The notes beneath the pieces are model-generated. The model had not been told where the DNA came from and did not search any database. It was given only the letters and a program-made list of their open reading frames with translations. A program made the position numbers and the translations under genes. From NCBI GenBank assembly GCA_015143295.1, contig CM026561.1, forward strand, positions 44,768,875 through 44,832,874: a DNA stretch of 64,000 nucleotides, written 5' to 3'. Shown in pieces: positions 10,989 to 22,141 of this stretch (position 1 is the first letter of the stretch; the number at the start of each line of letters is the position of its first letter). This DNA is from Tetracentron sinense. Taxonomy: Eukaryota; Streptophyta; Magnoliopsida; Trochodendrales; Trochodendraceae.

Positions 10989-11450
10989 TTGCCGCTTATA
11001 TGGGTAGAGAAGCAGTTCATTTGTAAGCTAAAGTATATCCTTCTCATATTTGTTTTCTCATTGAGAAGACCTATGACATTTAAAGTGGGGCAGCCCTGGA
11101 TATTTTTGAAAGCCTCCATCCCTCCCAAGGTGCAAGCCTTCATTTGTGCTGCGATTCTGGACAAGATTTTTACTATCAACCATCTTAGGATTTGGAGAAT
11201 ATTGATCATCAACATGTGTTTCATGTGCCAAAGAGCAAAGGAAAATGTGAGCCACCTCCTGTTTCATTGTCAGTGGCCTGGATCACGTGGTTTATTGTCT
11301 CTCTTTTGGTCTCATGGGCCCTAAGGTGTCTCTGGTGTAACTGTGTAAGGGGCAACATTTCGTGGGAGATGAGGCCATCTGCAATCAGTTGGGGCATTTG
11401 GAGAGAAAGGAACAACAATATCTTTGAGAGGTCTGAGTCATAGTTGCCCA
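10989..11450 (+). mobile_element. L1-type LINE remnant (RT zinc-binding region)
   Basis: Frames at 10989-11324 and 11364-11443 encode the zf-RVT pattern of plant L1 elements: W-x5-S-I-P-P-K-V-Q-A-F, C-F-M-C, and H-L-L-F-H-C, then WGIWRERNNNIFE. The two parts are in different frames. No boundary or tail was identified. Confidence 0.7.
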
Positions 11451-11559
11451 AGCAGAGTTGCCCAAGCTCATCTCTTCTAATGGTTGGAGCTTGACTATCT
11501 AGATGGCGCCAATCCAATAATTCTCGGGCGTCCATAGGATTTTTTGGCATAGATGGAGT

Positions 11560-13079
11560 CAGATTGTATTTTTCGACTCTTGATACTTTTTTGAGGGGGA
11601 TCAGTCTATATTCTCACTGCCTTTGTAGATTCATCTGTTCTCTTAACACAATTATCGTTATTCATAACGAAGTTGCCCAAAGTGACATAATGATTAAGCA
11701 AAGGATTAGGTTTTTAGTTGACCCCTCTACCCGACACAACAAGATTAGAGTGTTATTTTTTAAAGGGTTATCATTGAATAAAAAACTTGGGAAGAATTAA
11801 CATAATCTAAATATCATTATCTCTTATGCTTCTTAAGGAGATATATGTAGTTGACAAAAGTTAGGTATCTAGGTGAAATGGTCTCTACTTCATAGAACTG
11901 AAAGGTCGTATCAAGCTAAATCACCGTAGAAAAATTTATACAAGTGATGTTGGCTCAATGCAAGATGGTAGCATGATGAATTATATGATAGTTCAAGGGC
12001 CAAGTTGGAAATTACCTTGGACTATATAATTTGACTAAGATATCATATTTTTTTGGTGGAATAACATTTTCCCTCTTGTTGAATTGCATACTCCTTTCCA
12101 ATCAAGCAAATGCGCTCTAGGGCTGACATGATGACTTCTATGACATTTTGGACTTATATTGATGGAGGTTTCAGAAAGGCTGTCCAAGCACAATAAAGAA
12201 GTGGAGCCTCCACATTGGTGTGTCAGGGTTGATGGTGCTCTAAACATGTGAGTATGGATTATAATGGAGCTAGGGATATTTTTAATAACCGTGTTGTCTC
12301 TTAGTGGGATATTCCTTAGTTGTATATGGAACCAAACAATGTATCCTAGCATCGTATTGCAACAACCACCAGGCTGCTTGAAATCTTGAGACATTTAAAC
12401 CTTTGAAATTTTCTTTTTGGAAAAGACGCATCTTAATGCGGTTCGTAACATCAGTAGGCCCTTGAAGATGCTAGGATAAATTTATTTTAATAAAGATATT
12501 TTAGGATTTTAATGAATATTTTGTGATTATTCTTTTTTCAATTTGATTATTTTTCTTATCTTGCTATAAATGAGAATATTAAACCTTCAAATGGTGAAAT
12601 CTAGAAACAAATGGGATTGTGGTTCGAGAACCATGAGTGCCCATTTTCGCAAAAGTTATAACTCCATTATTTGAGAAACATATGACAATTTTCTCAATTG
12701 AACAACTCTAGGAAGGAAATGCATAACAATCTATACGTTGTATTGTGATGAAGATAGATTGAAATCCTTCGGACAATCTTAAAATACAACGAACAATTGA
12801 AAAAGGTAATCAAAAGATTGGATGATTTATCAATTTGTATGTTTGGCCTGGATATCTAATGGTCAACCTTGATTGCCAGCATGTTTATATCTATTTACAT
12901 TTTCATTCCTTCTGTAGACTTTTATACTAACATGTTTTACATATTGCATCTTAATATTGTATCTTTGGATATGTGTGCATACTGGGTTCTATTCAAATTG
13001 TTGTCTCAATCCTTGTGTCCCAACACCTTGATGAAACATTGCTGACATCCAAGTTCTATGCGTTTGAAGATATTACATA
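11560..13079. other. Intergenic, probably decayed LINE and repeat DNA
   Basis: 11640-11760 and 12035-12400 have repeat-like sequence without recognisable protein. No gene. Confidence 0.4.
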
Positions 13080-15060
13080 TGATTAGCAAAAAGAAGGTAC
13101 CTACCCACAAGAAGAATGAAGATATCCAAAGTTGCACCAATTATTGAGGGATCGAACTTATAAATCATTCTACCAAATTATGTTTGAGGATTGTGGAACA
13201 AAGATTAAGAGAAGTAACTAGAGTTTTAGAAACCAATTTGAATTCATGTAGGGGAGGTCTACCATTGATTTTTTGATCGGTAATCAAGTATTATATTAGA
13301 AATAATCTTAGGAAACGAGCTATGGGAAACAAAACAAGGAGTTTACAAGTGCATAAACTCTAAGAAAGATAGTAGTACAAAGTCTACAAAGTAACCAAGG
13401 CAATCTCTATCTCCTGTTCGCCTAATCGAGCTCCAGTCCAAGATGAGCTGTCTTATATGGGAGCAAATGACAGAAAGATTAGAGGGTGAACTATCAAATA
13501 CTCTCCTGTTTCGCTCTTTCCAAATCGACCATACAATGGCTCCAGGAAGAAGCGACCAAGTAACCTCCCTAGCCCTATCCATACTGGCCAGAGACCATTT
13601 AGAGAAGAAGTCTAAGAAGGAAGAAGGAGAAGCCAATCCATGCCTACTCGAGAAAGGAAAGACTCTCAAATTATAAACACAATAGGGCAATGTGAAAACA
13701 AGTGATCCACTATCTCTTCCTCGTGTATGCACAAAAAAAAAACGGTTAGCCATGCTCCACTCTCTATTTTTTAAGTGATCACAAGTGAGAATTTTATTCA
13801 AAACCGCATTCCATAGGAAGAAGGATACCTTTGAGGGAATTCCAGGATTTCACACAATCCTATAAGGAAAAGGTACAAAAGGTTCCAAGTTAGGTGATTG
13901 AAGCAAACAGTTGATGGAGAAGCTCAAGGAGAAGAGTAGAAATATCAAAATTATCGTTAATGACTTAAAGAAGGAGTATGATAAGAATTCCTATAATTAA
14001 TTTGTTCGGTATTGGGGAAGAAAGGAGTCCAATAGAATGTATTGATGTCAATAAGGACATATTTGATGGAGCAATATCTGTCGTGAGAACAATTGGTGGT
14101 GGGTGGTGAGACAAATGAGTTCCTTATGAAAATAGGCCTACATAATGGGCCAACTATGAGTTTGTATCTCTTTGCATTGGTTATCGATGATGAAAACTCA
14201 TATTCAAGAGGAGGTTCCATGGTGTACATTATTTGCAGACGACGTGATATTAATCAATGAGACTTGAGAGGGCGTAAATGCCGCACTAATTGTGGAGAGA
14301 TATTTTAGAATCGGAGGGATCTAAAATAAGTCAATACCAAAATAAAATATATGAAATGCAACTATAATAAAAACACGAATAAGGTTGAGGCAATGGCTAC
14401 GATTGAGAAGTATCTTTCCCTTAAGAGTTTATGTACGGGTACGAGATACCCAAAATGACATGTTCAAGTATCTCGCCTCAAATATTCATAAGGATTGAAA
14501 GATTAGGAGGATGTGCTCATAGAATTAGAGTTGTCTGGTTAAAGTGTATATGCTCTTCCAGAGTGTGTTTTAGACACATTTTGATGAAAATAAAAAGAAA
14601 ATTTTCTGAGATAATGATAAGACCACTCATGCCTTACTGAGTAGAATGTTGGGTGACCAAGAAACATCATATTCATTCATAAAATTAGTATATCAAAGAT
14701 GACGATGTTGAGATGGATAAGTGGAAAAAGTAATAAAAAGATAAGATCAGAAATGAGCGCATCTAAAAGAATCTTAGAGTAGCTCCGATAGAAGATAAAA
14801 TAAGGGAGTCAACTGAGATACTTTGCATCCATTCAATGAAAACTAAATACGGCACCATTGAGGAGTATGTTGGTATAAGTTAAAGGGTCTGAAAGGGTGA
14901 GGGGAAGGGAAAAAATACATGGATTGAGATAGGAATGAAAGATTTGAGAGTACTCTTCGACAAATGGTATGACTTTTTATAAACAAAATGGAATGACATT
15001 ACAAGACAAATGTTGTTGACCCTAAATCGTTGGGATAAGACACTGGTGATGAAGAACTAG
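13080..15060 (+). mobile_element. RTE-clade LINE remnant, interrupted by an antisense L1 fragment
   Basis: Translation in shifting frames shows conserved RTE reverse-transcriptase blocks in order: 'EDIQSCTNY-GIELINHSTK' and 'RIVEQRLREV' (13100-13235), 'LMEKLKEK...DLKKEYDK' (13905-13985), 'AHRIRVVWLK' (14513-14545), 'PLMPY-VECWVTKKH' (14620-14670) and 'KDKIRNE...LRVAPIEDKIRES' (14735-14815). The 3' end has the RTE-style 'GACCCTAAATCGTTGGGATA' tail at about 15018. All frames carry stops. Confidence 0.8.
13262..13905 (-). mobile_element. 5'-truncated L1-type LINE fragment inserted antisense in the RTE copy
   Basis: A minus-strand ORF (13801-13343) contains the C-terminal zinc-binding and tail region of a plant L1 RT, including WSIWKERNRRVFDSS. 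The minus-strand 3' end is TTGATTACCGATC followed by a short A-run at 13267-13282, a usual plant L1 terminus. RTE sequence flanks it on both sides. I see no clean target duplication. Confidence 0.75.
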
Positions 15061-15231
15061 GAGGTCATGAGTGGAACATATTAAGGGCAATGCATATTTG
15101 TGCATTACTAGTAGAGTACTTTGGTGTGCAGAGAGTATATGATAGGTAATTCTCACCGTGAAGTACATGATCAGTAGATCCTTTGTAAAAATCAATGCAA
15201 AACCTACAATTTTCAATATAGCCGTATTCAA

Positions 15232-15660
15232 GCCGAGATGAGCCGAGCTTGGCTTGAGTTTGATTCAAGCTCAAATGTTCAGTTTGAGCTCGGTTTGAAC
15301 AAGCTTGATTGAGCTCAAACTTGATTTAAGTCAAGCTGAGCTCGGGTTGGCTCAAGCTTGATTCAAATTTTAGGATCATTTTGATTATTATTGTATATTA
15401 ATTCAAACAAAATCACCAAAAAATATAATATTATTATCATTATTATATAACATTTCGAGCTGAGCCGAACTCAAGCCCAGAGCCCTAAACTAAATGAGCG
15501 TTGAATCAAACAGGTTCTGGCTCGAGCTCGGCTTGTTTAAAAATCCAACCTCGGCTTATTTAAACATTCGATCTCAAATAAAAGCTTGTCTTGGTCGTTC
15601 GAGCTTGAAATGCTGTATTGAGCTTGGCTCGAACTAGCTGAGCCAGCTTGGCTTGAGTGC
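15232..15660. repeat. Foldback-like repeat rich in GAGCTTGGCTCGAG motifs
   Basis: The left end (TTCAAGCCGAGATGAGCC) and the inverse of the right end (CTCAAGCCAAGCTGGCTC) are similar, and the interior is packed with AGCTTGA/TCAAGCT palindromes. The copia element begins 12 bp after its right end. A related sequence occurs at 36835-37800. Confidence 0.6.
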
Positions 15661-15672
15661 ACACATAATTTG

Positions 15673-15915
15673 TGTCGTAATGGGCCATCTAAATAAGCCC
15701 ATTACATCTTTATTATCTAGTTATTATGTTATGTTTTTATTGTCTATTGTCTTTTATGTGACTAAGGGCATTTATGTCATTTCATTCTACTAGTAATATA
15801 AAAGAAAACTAAAGGGATGGAGACATTAATTTCCTTACCCTATTCCCATTTCTTCTTCCTCTTCTCCTCTTTCTCTCTTCCATAAACCCTAGTTTACTAT
15901 TCCTAATTTTCGACT
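15673..15915 (+). repeat. 5' LTR of the copia element
   Basis: A 243-bp LTR with a CT-rich 3' half. It matches the repeat at 20065-20301 with scattered substitutions and small indels, so the insertion is not recent. Confidence 0.92.
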
Positions 15916-15974
15916 TGGTATCAAGGTGGGAAGAAAAACTTTTGTTTTTTATTTTATTTTTTATGGCATTTTCA

Positions 15975-16091
15975 TGAATAGTGTTCATGAATAGTGTGTG
16001 TGTGAACAGCGCAGTTAACAATGCGATGAATAGTGTGTGAACGGTGCGATAAACAATGATGTGAACAGTGTCGTGAATACTGAATAGTGTT
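15975..16091 (+). repeat. Degenerate short tandem motif in the copia leader
   Basis: A loose series of units like GTGAATAGTG / GTGAACAGTGC recurs about eight times in 117 bp between the PBS and the protease ORF. Similar leaders occur in other plant copia elements. Confidence 0.5.
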
Positions 16092-16405
16092 TTTGAAGAA
16101 AAAAATCTTAAAAGATCCGTATTTTTTGGAGGGATTTGTGATAATCTTTCTAAACTTTTTTGACAAGTTTGAGATGAAGATTTATTCAGTTGTTTGATTT
16201 AAAAAAAAATCAGTTTGGATCAAACAATTGGAACAAATTATTAAGGATTGTATGTTGTTATTGGTTGATAAAAGTTGATGTGTTTTGGAACTTAATGGAA
16301 CACAAATCGTGAAGTTTGGGCTAGTTTCAGAGTCCTTACATTGTTTTTCTCAAGTTCACATGTTGAATCTTATATTTTTGCTATGATTAGGCTATGTTTT
16401 TTGAA

Positions 16406-16612
16406 TGTATGAAGTTGAAAACCTTGGTGGAAGGTTGTGAAGTGTATGTGTTGCAGATTTGTATAATTCAGAATTGATTTAAATCTCTAGTTGAGGCGTT
16501 ATTGGTGTTTGATTGTATGAAGTTGAAAACCTTGGTGGAAGGTTGTGAAATGTGTGAATCCTGATTTGTATAAATCATAATTGATTTAGACCTCTGGTTG
16601 AGGTGGTGTTCG
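16406..16612 (+). repeat. 108-bp imperfect tandem duplication inside the copia element
   Basis: The block starting TGTATGAAGTTGAAAACCTT at 16406 is repeated from 16514 with about a dozen differences. It lies where gag would be expected. Confidence 0.75.
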
Positions 16613-16688
16613 TGTTTGAGAGATCTGGCTTATTGACTTGTTTGATTTTTTTAATCCCTAAGGAAGACGTACATTTGAGATCGGTGAT

Positions 16689-19600
16689 ATGGAGGAACTT
16701 TCAAGCATGCAGATCAGTAAGCATAGTACCTCCTTCACTGGTATTGCCTCTTTTGGGGAGTCCTCTGTTATACTACCCAATTTTCAAGAGTCCTCTACGG
16801 ACACTCTTTCAGTATCCAAAAGAGAACTTGAGTGCTTCAGTCAATTGCTTTCACAGATAGAGTTATCTTCTGGAACCCCCTTTTTCTTTGCTCAGACAGG
16901 TACTCATGCATCTGCATATTTTGTATCTTCATTAACCCCACACGGGATTCCTTTGATCATCGATTCAGGAGCCTCCGATCATATGTCTGGTACATCCACA
17001 CTTTTCTCGTCTTATAACTCTTGCTCTAGTCATTTGAGAGTGAAAATAGCTAATGGTTCATTTTCCTCTGTGTCTGGGTTAGGAAGCATCAATCTCACCC
17101 CTACTCTCTCATTATCATCTGTATTACATGTTCCTGAGTTTTCTGCTAACCTCCTTTGTGTTAGTAGTTTAACTAAGCATCTGCGTTGTATCGTAACATT
17201 TTTTTCATCTCATTGTGTATTTCAGGATCTGGTGACACAGCGGCAGATTGGGAGTGAACGTAAAGTGGATGAGCTTTACATCTTAGATCAGGCTCCTACT
17301 CCTATCTCTAGTGTTTTTCAGTCTCATAGTTCTATTAATAAAAACCAGATTTTTCTCTGGCATCATCGGTTAGGACACTTTGTCGTTTCAGTCCTTGAAA
17401 ATTTTGTTTACTCGTTTGTTTGAGTCTGTCAATTTACAAAATTTGCAGTGTGAAACTTGTGAACTGGCAAAACATACTCGTGTTTCCTTTTCTCCCAGTA
17501 TTAAAAGAAGTTCATTTCCGTTCAAAATTGTGCATTCAGATGTATGGGGACCCTCTCCCACTCTATCCTTGTTTGGATTTCGATATTTTATTTTGTTTAT
17601 TGATGATTATTCCCGCTACACTTGGTTGTACATACTGAAAACTCGAGATGAGGTGCCTAATACTATTCGCACATTTCATAACATGATCAGAATTCATTTG
17701 ACAAGAATATTAAGATATTTCGCTCTGATTATGGTCGCGAATACCTTGAGGGATCACTTAGAGCTTACTTTGCTGAACATGAAATTATTCATCATAACAG
17801 TTGTGTATACACTCCACAACAGAATGAAGTGGCGGAACAAAAGAACCGTCATTTGCTTGAGGTTGCTCGAAGTTTGTTACTACAGATGAAAGTTGAAAAA
17901 AAGTTTTGGTTTGAGGCAGTGCTTACAACGACGTATTTGATTAATCGGATGCCCTCCCGGGTTTTGGATTTCAAGTCTCCTCATTAGTTATTGTGTCCTG
18001 AGAGTCCTCTTTTTAGTCTTCCGCTTCGTGTCTTTGGTTGTACTTGTTTCTTTCATATCCTGGGTTCAAATCATCCTAAGTTGGATCTTAAGTCCATCAA
18101 ATGTCTGTTCTTAGGGTATTCCTCTACATAGAAGGGGTATAAGGTGTTTGATCCCCTGACAGGTAAGAGGTTCGTTTCTAAGGATGTTTCTTTCTTTGAG
18201 TCGGTTCCATTTTTTTTTTTCCCGGGGTTCCTCTTCAAGGGGAGACTGTTAGTGAAGAGGTACCTGATACCCCTTCCAATTCCTGTTCTCGGAGAAAAAA
18301 CTTTTGTCCTGTTGTTGTCCTCTTTTGATGACATTAGAGAGAAGGAAAATGAGCTGAAGACATACTTTAGATGTTCCAAGATGGAGCTTCAATCAACTGA
18401 ACAACACTCTCAACATACCGTTGTGGACCCATATCCATCTCCTACTTCTCCGGTTACTCTCAGTCCAGGTAATTACTCATCTTTACCCAACACTATTGAT
18501 CTTGATGCTCTTGTTGCTTTACTCAAAGGGAAACACTTGTACATCTCATCCTATCTCTAACTTTGTTTCTTATGAATATTGTTCTCCAATTATTTGTGGT
18601 TTTGGCTCATCTTTGTCTTTAATATCTATTCCATCTAGAATCATAGATACATTGCAACACCCTAAGTGGAATGAAGCAATGTGAGAGGAAATGGAGGCAC
18701 TCATAACAAATAATACATGAGAACTTGTTGATGCTCTTAGGGACAAGAAGCTAGTTGGATGCAAGTGGGTTTATACTGTAATATACAAGATTGATCGTAC
18801 TGTTGACAAATACAAAGCAAGGTTGGTCGCTAAGGGATTCACACAGACCTATGAGATCGTGAAGAAAGCTTTTCTTTATGGGGATCTCCAAGAAGAAGTT
18901 TATATGACTTTACCTCCTGGGGTGAATGTTCGAAATCAAAAGGGTAAAGTTTATCGTTTGAAGAAGGCAATTTATGGCTTTAAACAGCCCCTATGGCTTG
19001 GTTTGAAAGGTTTAGTGGGGTTGTGAAGAAGTTTGGGTATACTCAATGTCACTCCGATCATACATTGTTTGTAAAGCATTTGAGAAACACTACTACTACA
19101 CTTCTTGTGTATGTAGATGATATCATTGTAACTGGAGATAACCCAGGGGAGATACAAAATCTTAAGGATCTTTTGGCCAAATAGTTTGAGATTAAAAATT
19201 TGTTTTACTCGGGTATTTCCTTGGGATTGAAGTTGCCTACTCAAGGAATGACATCTTCATATGTAAGAGAAAATATATCATTGATTTGTTAGAAGCACTA
19301 GAAAGCATGCTCGAAACCTGTAGCAACTCTTATGGAAGCTAATGTTAAGCTTGACTATGAGAGTGATGAATTACTTGAAGATGTTGGTATATTTCAGAGA
19401 CTTGTTGGTAGGTTAATTTACTTATCCTTGACTCGTCCTGATATTGCTTATGAGTGTAATCAGTCAGTTCATGCACAATCCTAGGACTATACACCTTGAG
19501 GCTGCGGAACGAATTTTGAGATACTTAAAGTTTTCATCAGGCCGAGGGTTATTATTCAGACGGAATGAGCACTTGAAGGTAGATGCGTATACAGATGCTG

Positions 19601-20001
19601 ATTGGGTTGGGTCAGTCATAGATCACCGATCTACTTCAGGCTATTGCACCATGGTTGGTGGGAATTTGGTTACCTGGAGAAGTAAGAAACAGTCTGTGGT
19701 TGCACGGTCTAGCGCCGAAGCAGATTATAGAGCCATGACTCATGGAGCCTGTGAGTTATTGTGGATTAAGACCTTGGTGACAGAATTGAGTTTCTTAAAC
19801 CCATCAGAGATGACACTCCATTGTGATAATAGAGCTGCTATTAGCATTGCACATAACCCAACACAACATGATAGGACCAAACATATTGAAGTTGAGAGGC
19901 ATTTCATCAGAGAGAAGATAGCTTCAAAGATAATTAGTCTTGTCTTTGTAAGAACAGAATATCAGTTAGCAGATGTTCTTACGAAGATGGTTGCTTCATA
20001 A
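16689..20001 (+). pseudogene. Degenerate copia pol polyprotein (protease, integrase, RT, RNase H)
   Basis: The aspartic protease motif DSGASDHM is at about 16962. A GAG-pre-integrase HHRLGH is at about 17358. Integrase core pieces (DVWGP near 17538, DYGREY near 17737) lie in different frames. RT shows KWVYTVIYKI near 18765, LVAKGFTQTY near 18820 and the catalytic YVDD near 19111. RNase H shows YTDADWVGS near 19590, SSAEADYRA and CDNRAAI. Several frameshifts and stops interrupt it. At about 18854 the segment that should carry the first catalytic Asp of RT (between the AKGFTQTY block and KAFLYGDL) is missing, an apparent in-frame deletion of roughly 35-40 codons. No protein-producing capacity remains. 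Confidence 0.9.
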
Positions 20002-20064
20002 CGTCATCATGGGCTTATTGGCAAGCTTGGCATGCTGGACATTTATGCCCCGCTTGAGGGGGAG

Positions 20065-20301
20065 TGTCGTAATGGGCCATTTAAATAAGCCCATTACAAT
20101 TTTATTATCTAGTTATTATGTTATGTTTTATTGTCTATTGTCTCTTATGTAACTAAGGGCATTTATGTTCTTTCATTCTATTAGTAATATAAAAAAATAA
20201 CTAAAGGGATGGAGACATCCATACCCTATTCCCCTTTCTTCTTCCTCTTCTCATCTTTCTCTCTTCCATAAACCATAGTTTACTATTCCTAATTTTCTAC
20301 T
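20065..20301 (+). repeat. 3' LTR of the copia element
   Basis: A 237-bp LTR directly after the polypurine tract and directly before the right target copy ATTTG at 20302-20306. Confidence 0.92.
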
Positions 20302-20306
20302 ATTTG

Positions 20307-22141
20307 TAAGAGGGTTGGAACAAAAAAAACTTTTATAGTTTCTGAGTTTACTATGACGTCCTACAAAGCTTATACAAATATGAACTAGTAGCTACCACTA
20401 CTTTAAGCTATTTCTCTTAATTTGTGCAAGACGTAAGTGATATTACTACCTAAGAATTACATGGGAGTATGGGACCCCTGGACATTCGTAGACCTCCAAC
20501 ACGCTTTGTCAAAATTTAAGAACTTCTCAGACATGGATTTGTCTTTTCGATCAATAAAAATGTGGACGGAAAGTGAGGTAAGAGGATTTACTTTTTCATC
20601 ATTGTGCATTTGTGCCTTTACAGTGAAGAAGTTTCGAGGTGTGAAATAACGAGGTCAACTAGGGGGGATGACAGAAGCTAATACTTTGTGGTACCCAGAA
20701 TCTTCAAATCAAACTCCTTCCAAAATCCTAATTTTCTTGTGGCTGCCCAAAATTTTCCATTTAAAAAATAATGTAAAAAATGTGAAAAATGGACATTCTA
20801 TATTTCTATATAGCATATAATTATATTTTTTCATGTCCCTATACCTTGAGATCTTGGTTTTGAGTTTGACATGTGACAATTAGCCCAAATCTATACACAA
20901 GTACACGACCATGGTACCCACACGACCACACCCGGGTAACTTGTCATTGTGTTATGATGTACTAGCATTTAGACTTGGTGTTAGCAAGTGGCAACGATGG
21001 CAATGGTCACAATAAAATTTTCCATTGTTATTATGAACTGCAAACTTGGAAAATAAAGCTCATTGACTTGGCTCAATTCATTTTTTGGTCAAGCTGAAAA
21101 ACTCAATAATTCCAATAAAAAATTTAAGTGAGTCAACGTTAATCATGATGTCTATAATCCCAAAGATAATCTTCTCCATCTCTTCCTTCTCTTTTTCCTT
21201 TTTAATCAGACTTAGCTGATAGAGAGGGAGTTTGAATGTTTTAATTTAAGCATTTTTCCTCTTTTAATTGGAGGACTTTGGGTGTGGGTAGGTGGCTGGG
21301 GATGGAGCTTTAAAATTGCAGGAATCTCTTTTTCTGAACTTTTATCTCGACTTAAACAGTGCAATGAAAATATTGTACTTTTATTAATTTTCTGTCATTT
21401 AATAAATATTTAATCAATTTTCAGAGTTTTTCAAATAATTTTCTTAATAGTTCATCAAATTTAGTTGTTTTCTTTGACCTGTTGAAGACTCAACCTACAC
21501 TTCAAGTGGATTCAACTGGACTCAAATTCAAGTTGAATTGGACTTCTAAGCATTTGAACTTTGAACAATGTTTGCAACTTCCTGGGTTTAGTACATCTTT
21601 CTGGGAGTACGTTCAGATTTCAGCTGTCCAGTGTGTTCTTGAAATGCTTTTTTCCCCTGAAACCACTTGGTGAGCAGATAATCTGTGTTATAACCTTCAT
21701 TTCCACTTGAGACTAGTAGGTCGCAAACCAACTTTGGATTTTGTGATTTACACCTTTAGATGTGTAAAAAGTTACACAAATACATTCTACTAATAATTCT
21801 TAAACCTTAATGAAATTTGAAATGGTAACAGAACATTTTGCTGGAGCAATCTTTGTTATTCAACTGTACATGTAATCTGGTGATTCTGATCACACTATGC
21901 TTTGTAGCTTCAACCTGATTTTCTTCTTCACTGTCTTGTCTCACTCAGCTTGTGTTGATTTTTTTCAGTTCATTCCGCTCAAATTTTACTGATCTTTGGT
22001 CTGTGCCTTTCCTGACTAAGAGAGCATCAGGTTACCATGCAAAATTCAGAACTTTCTCAACTGAGACAGAAAATAAAATTTCAAATACCCAAGGAAAATG
22101 GACTTATCTTCAACTACTAAGTTTCACTTAAAGTATCCTTC
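20307..22141. other. Intergenic between the copia element and the MYR-like gene
   Basis: Contains the 3' UTR side of the minus-strand MYR-like gene (to the left of 22142). No other coding frame is supported. Confidence 0.5.

Larger units (their letters stand above)
15673..20301 (+). mobile_element. Ty1/copia LTR retrotransposon, structurally complete with TSD but coding-dead
   Basis: LTRs at 15673-15915 and 20065-20301 (about 240 bp) share most of their sequence and start TGTCGTAATGGGCC. The target duplication ATTTG flanks the element at 15668-15672 and 20302-20306. A primer-binding site, TGGTATCAAGG (initiator Met tRNA type), follows the 5' LTR directly, and a polypurine tract GAGGGGGAG (20056-20064) abuts the 3' LTR. 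The order protease, integrase, RT, RNase H identifies copia. No gag ORF is visible between 15926 and 16688. The LTR ends are ACT rather than the usual CA. Confidence 0.93.

Noticed and set aside
12035-12394. 119-codon minus-strand frame
   Set aside because: Composition and lack of motifs suggest chance; no splice or family support.
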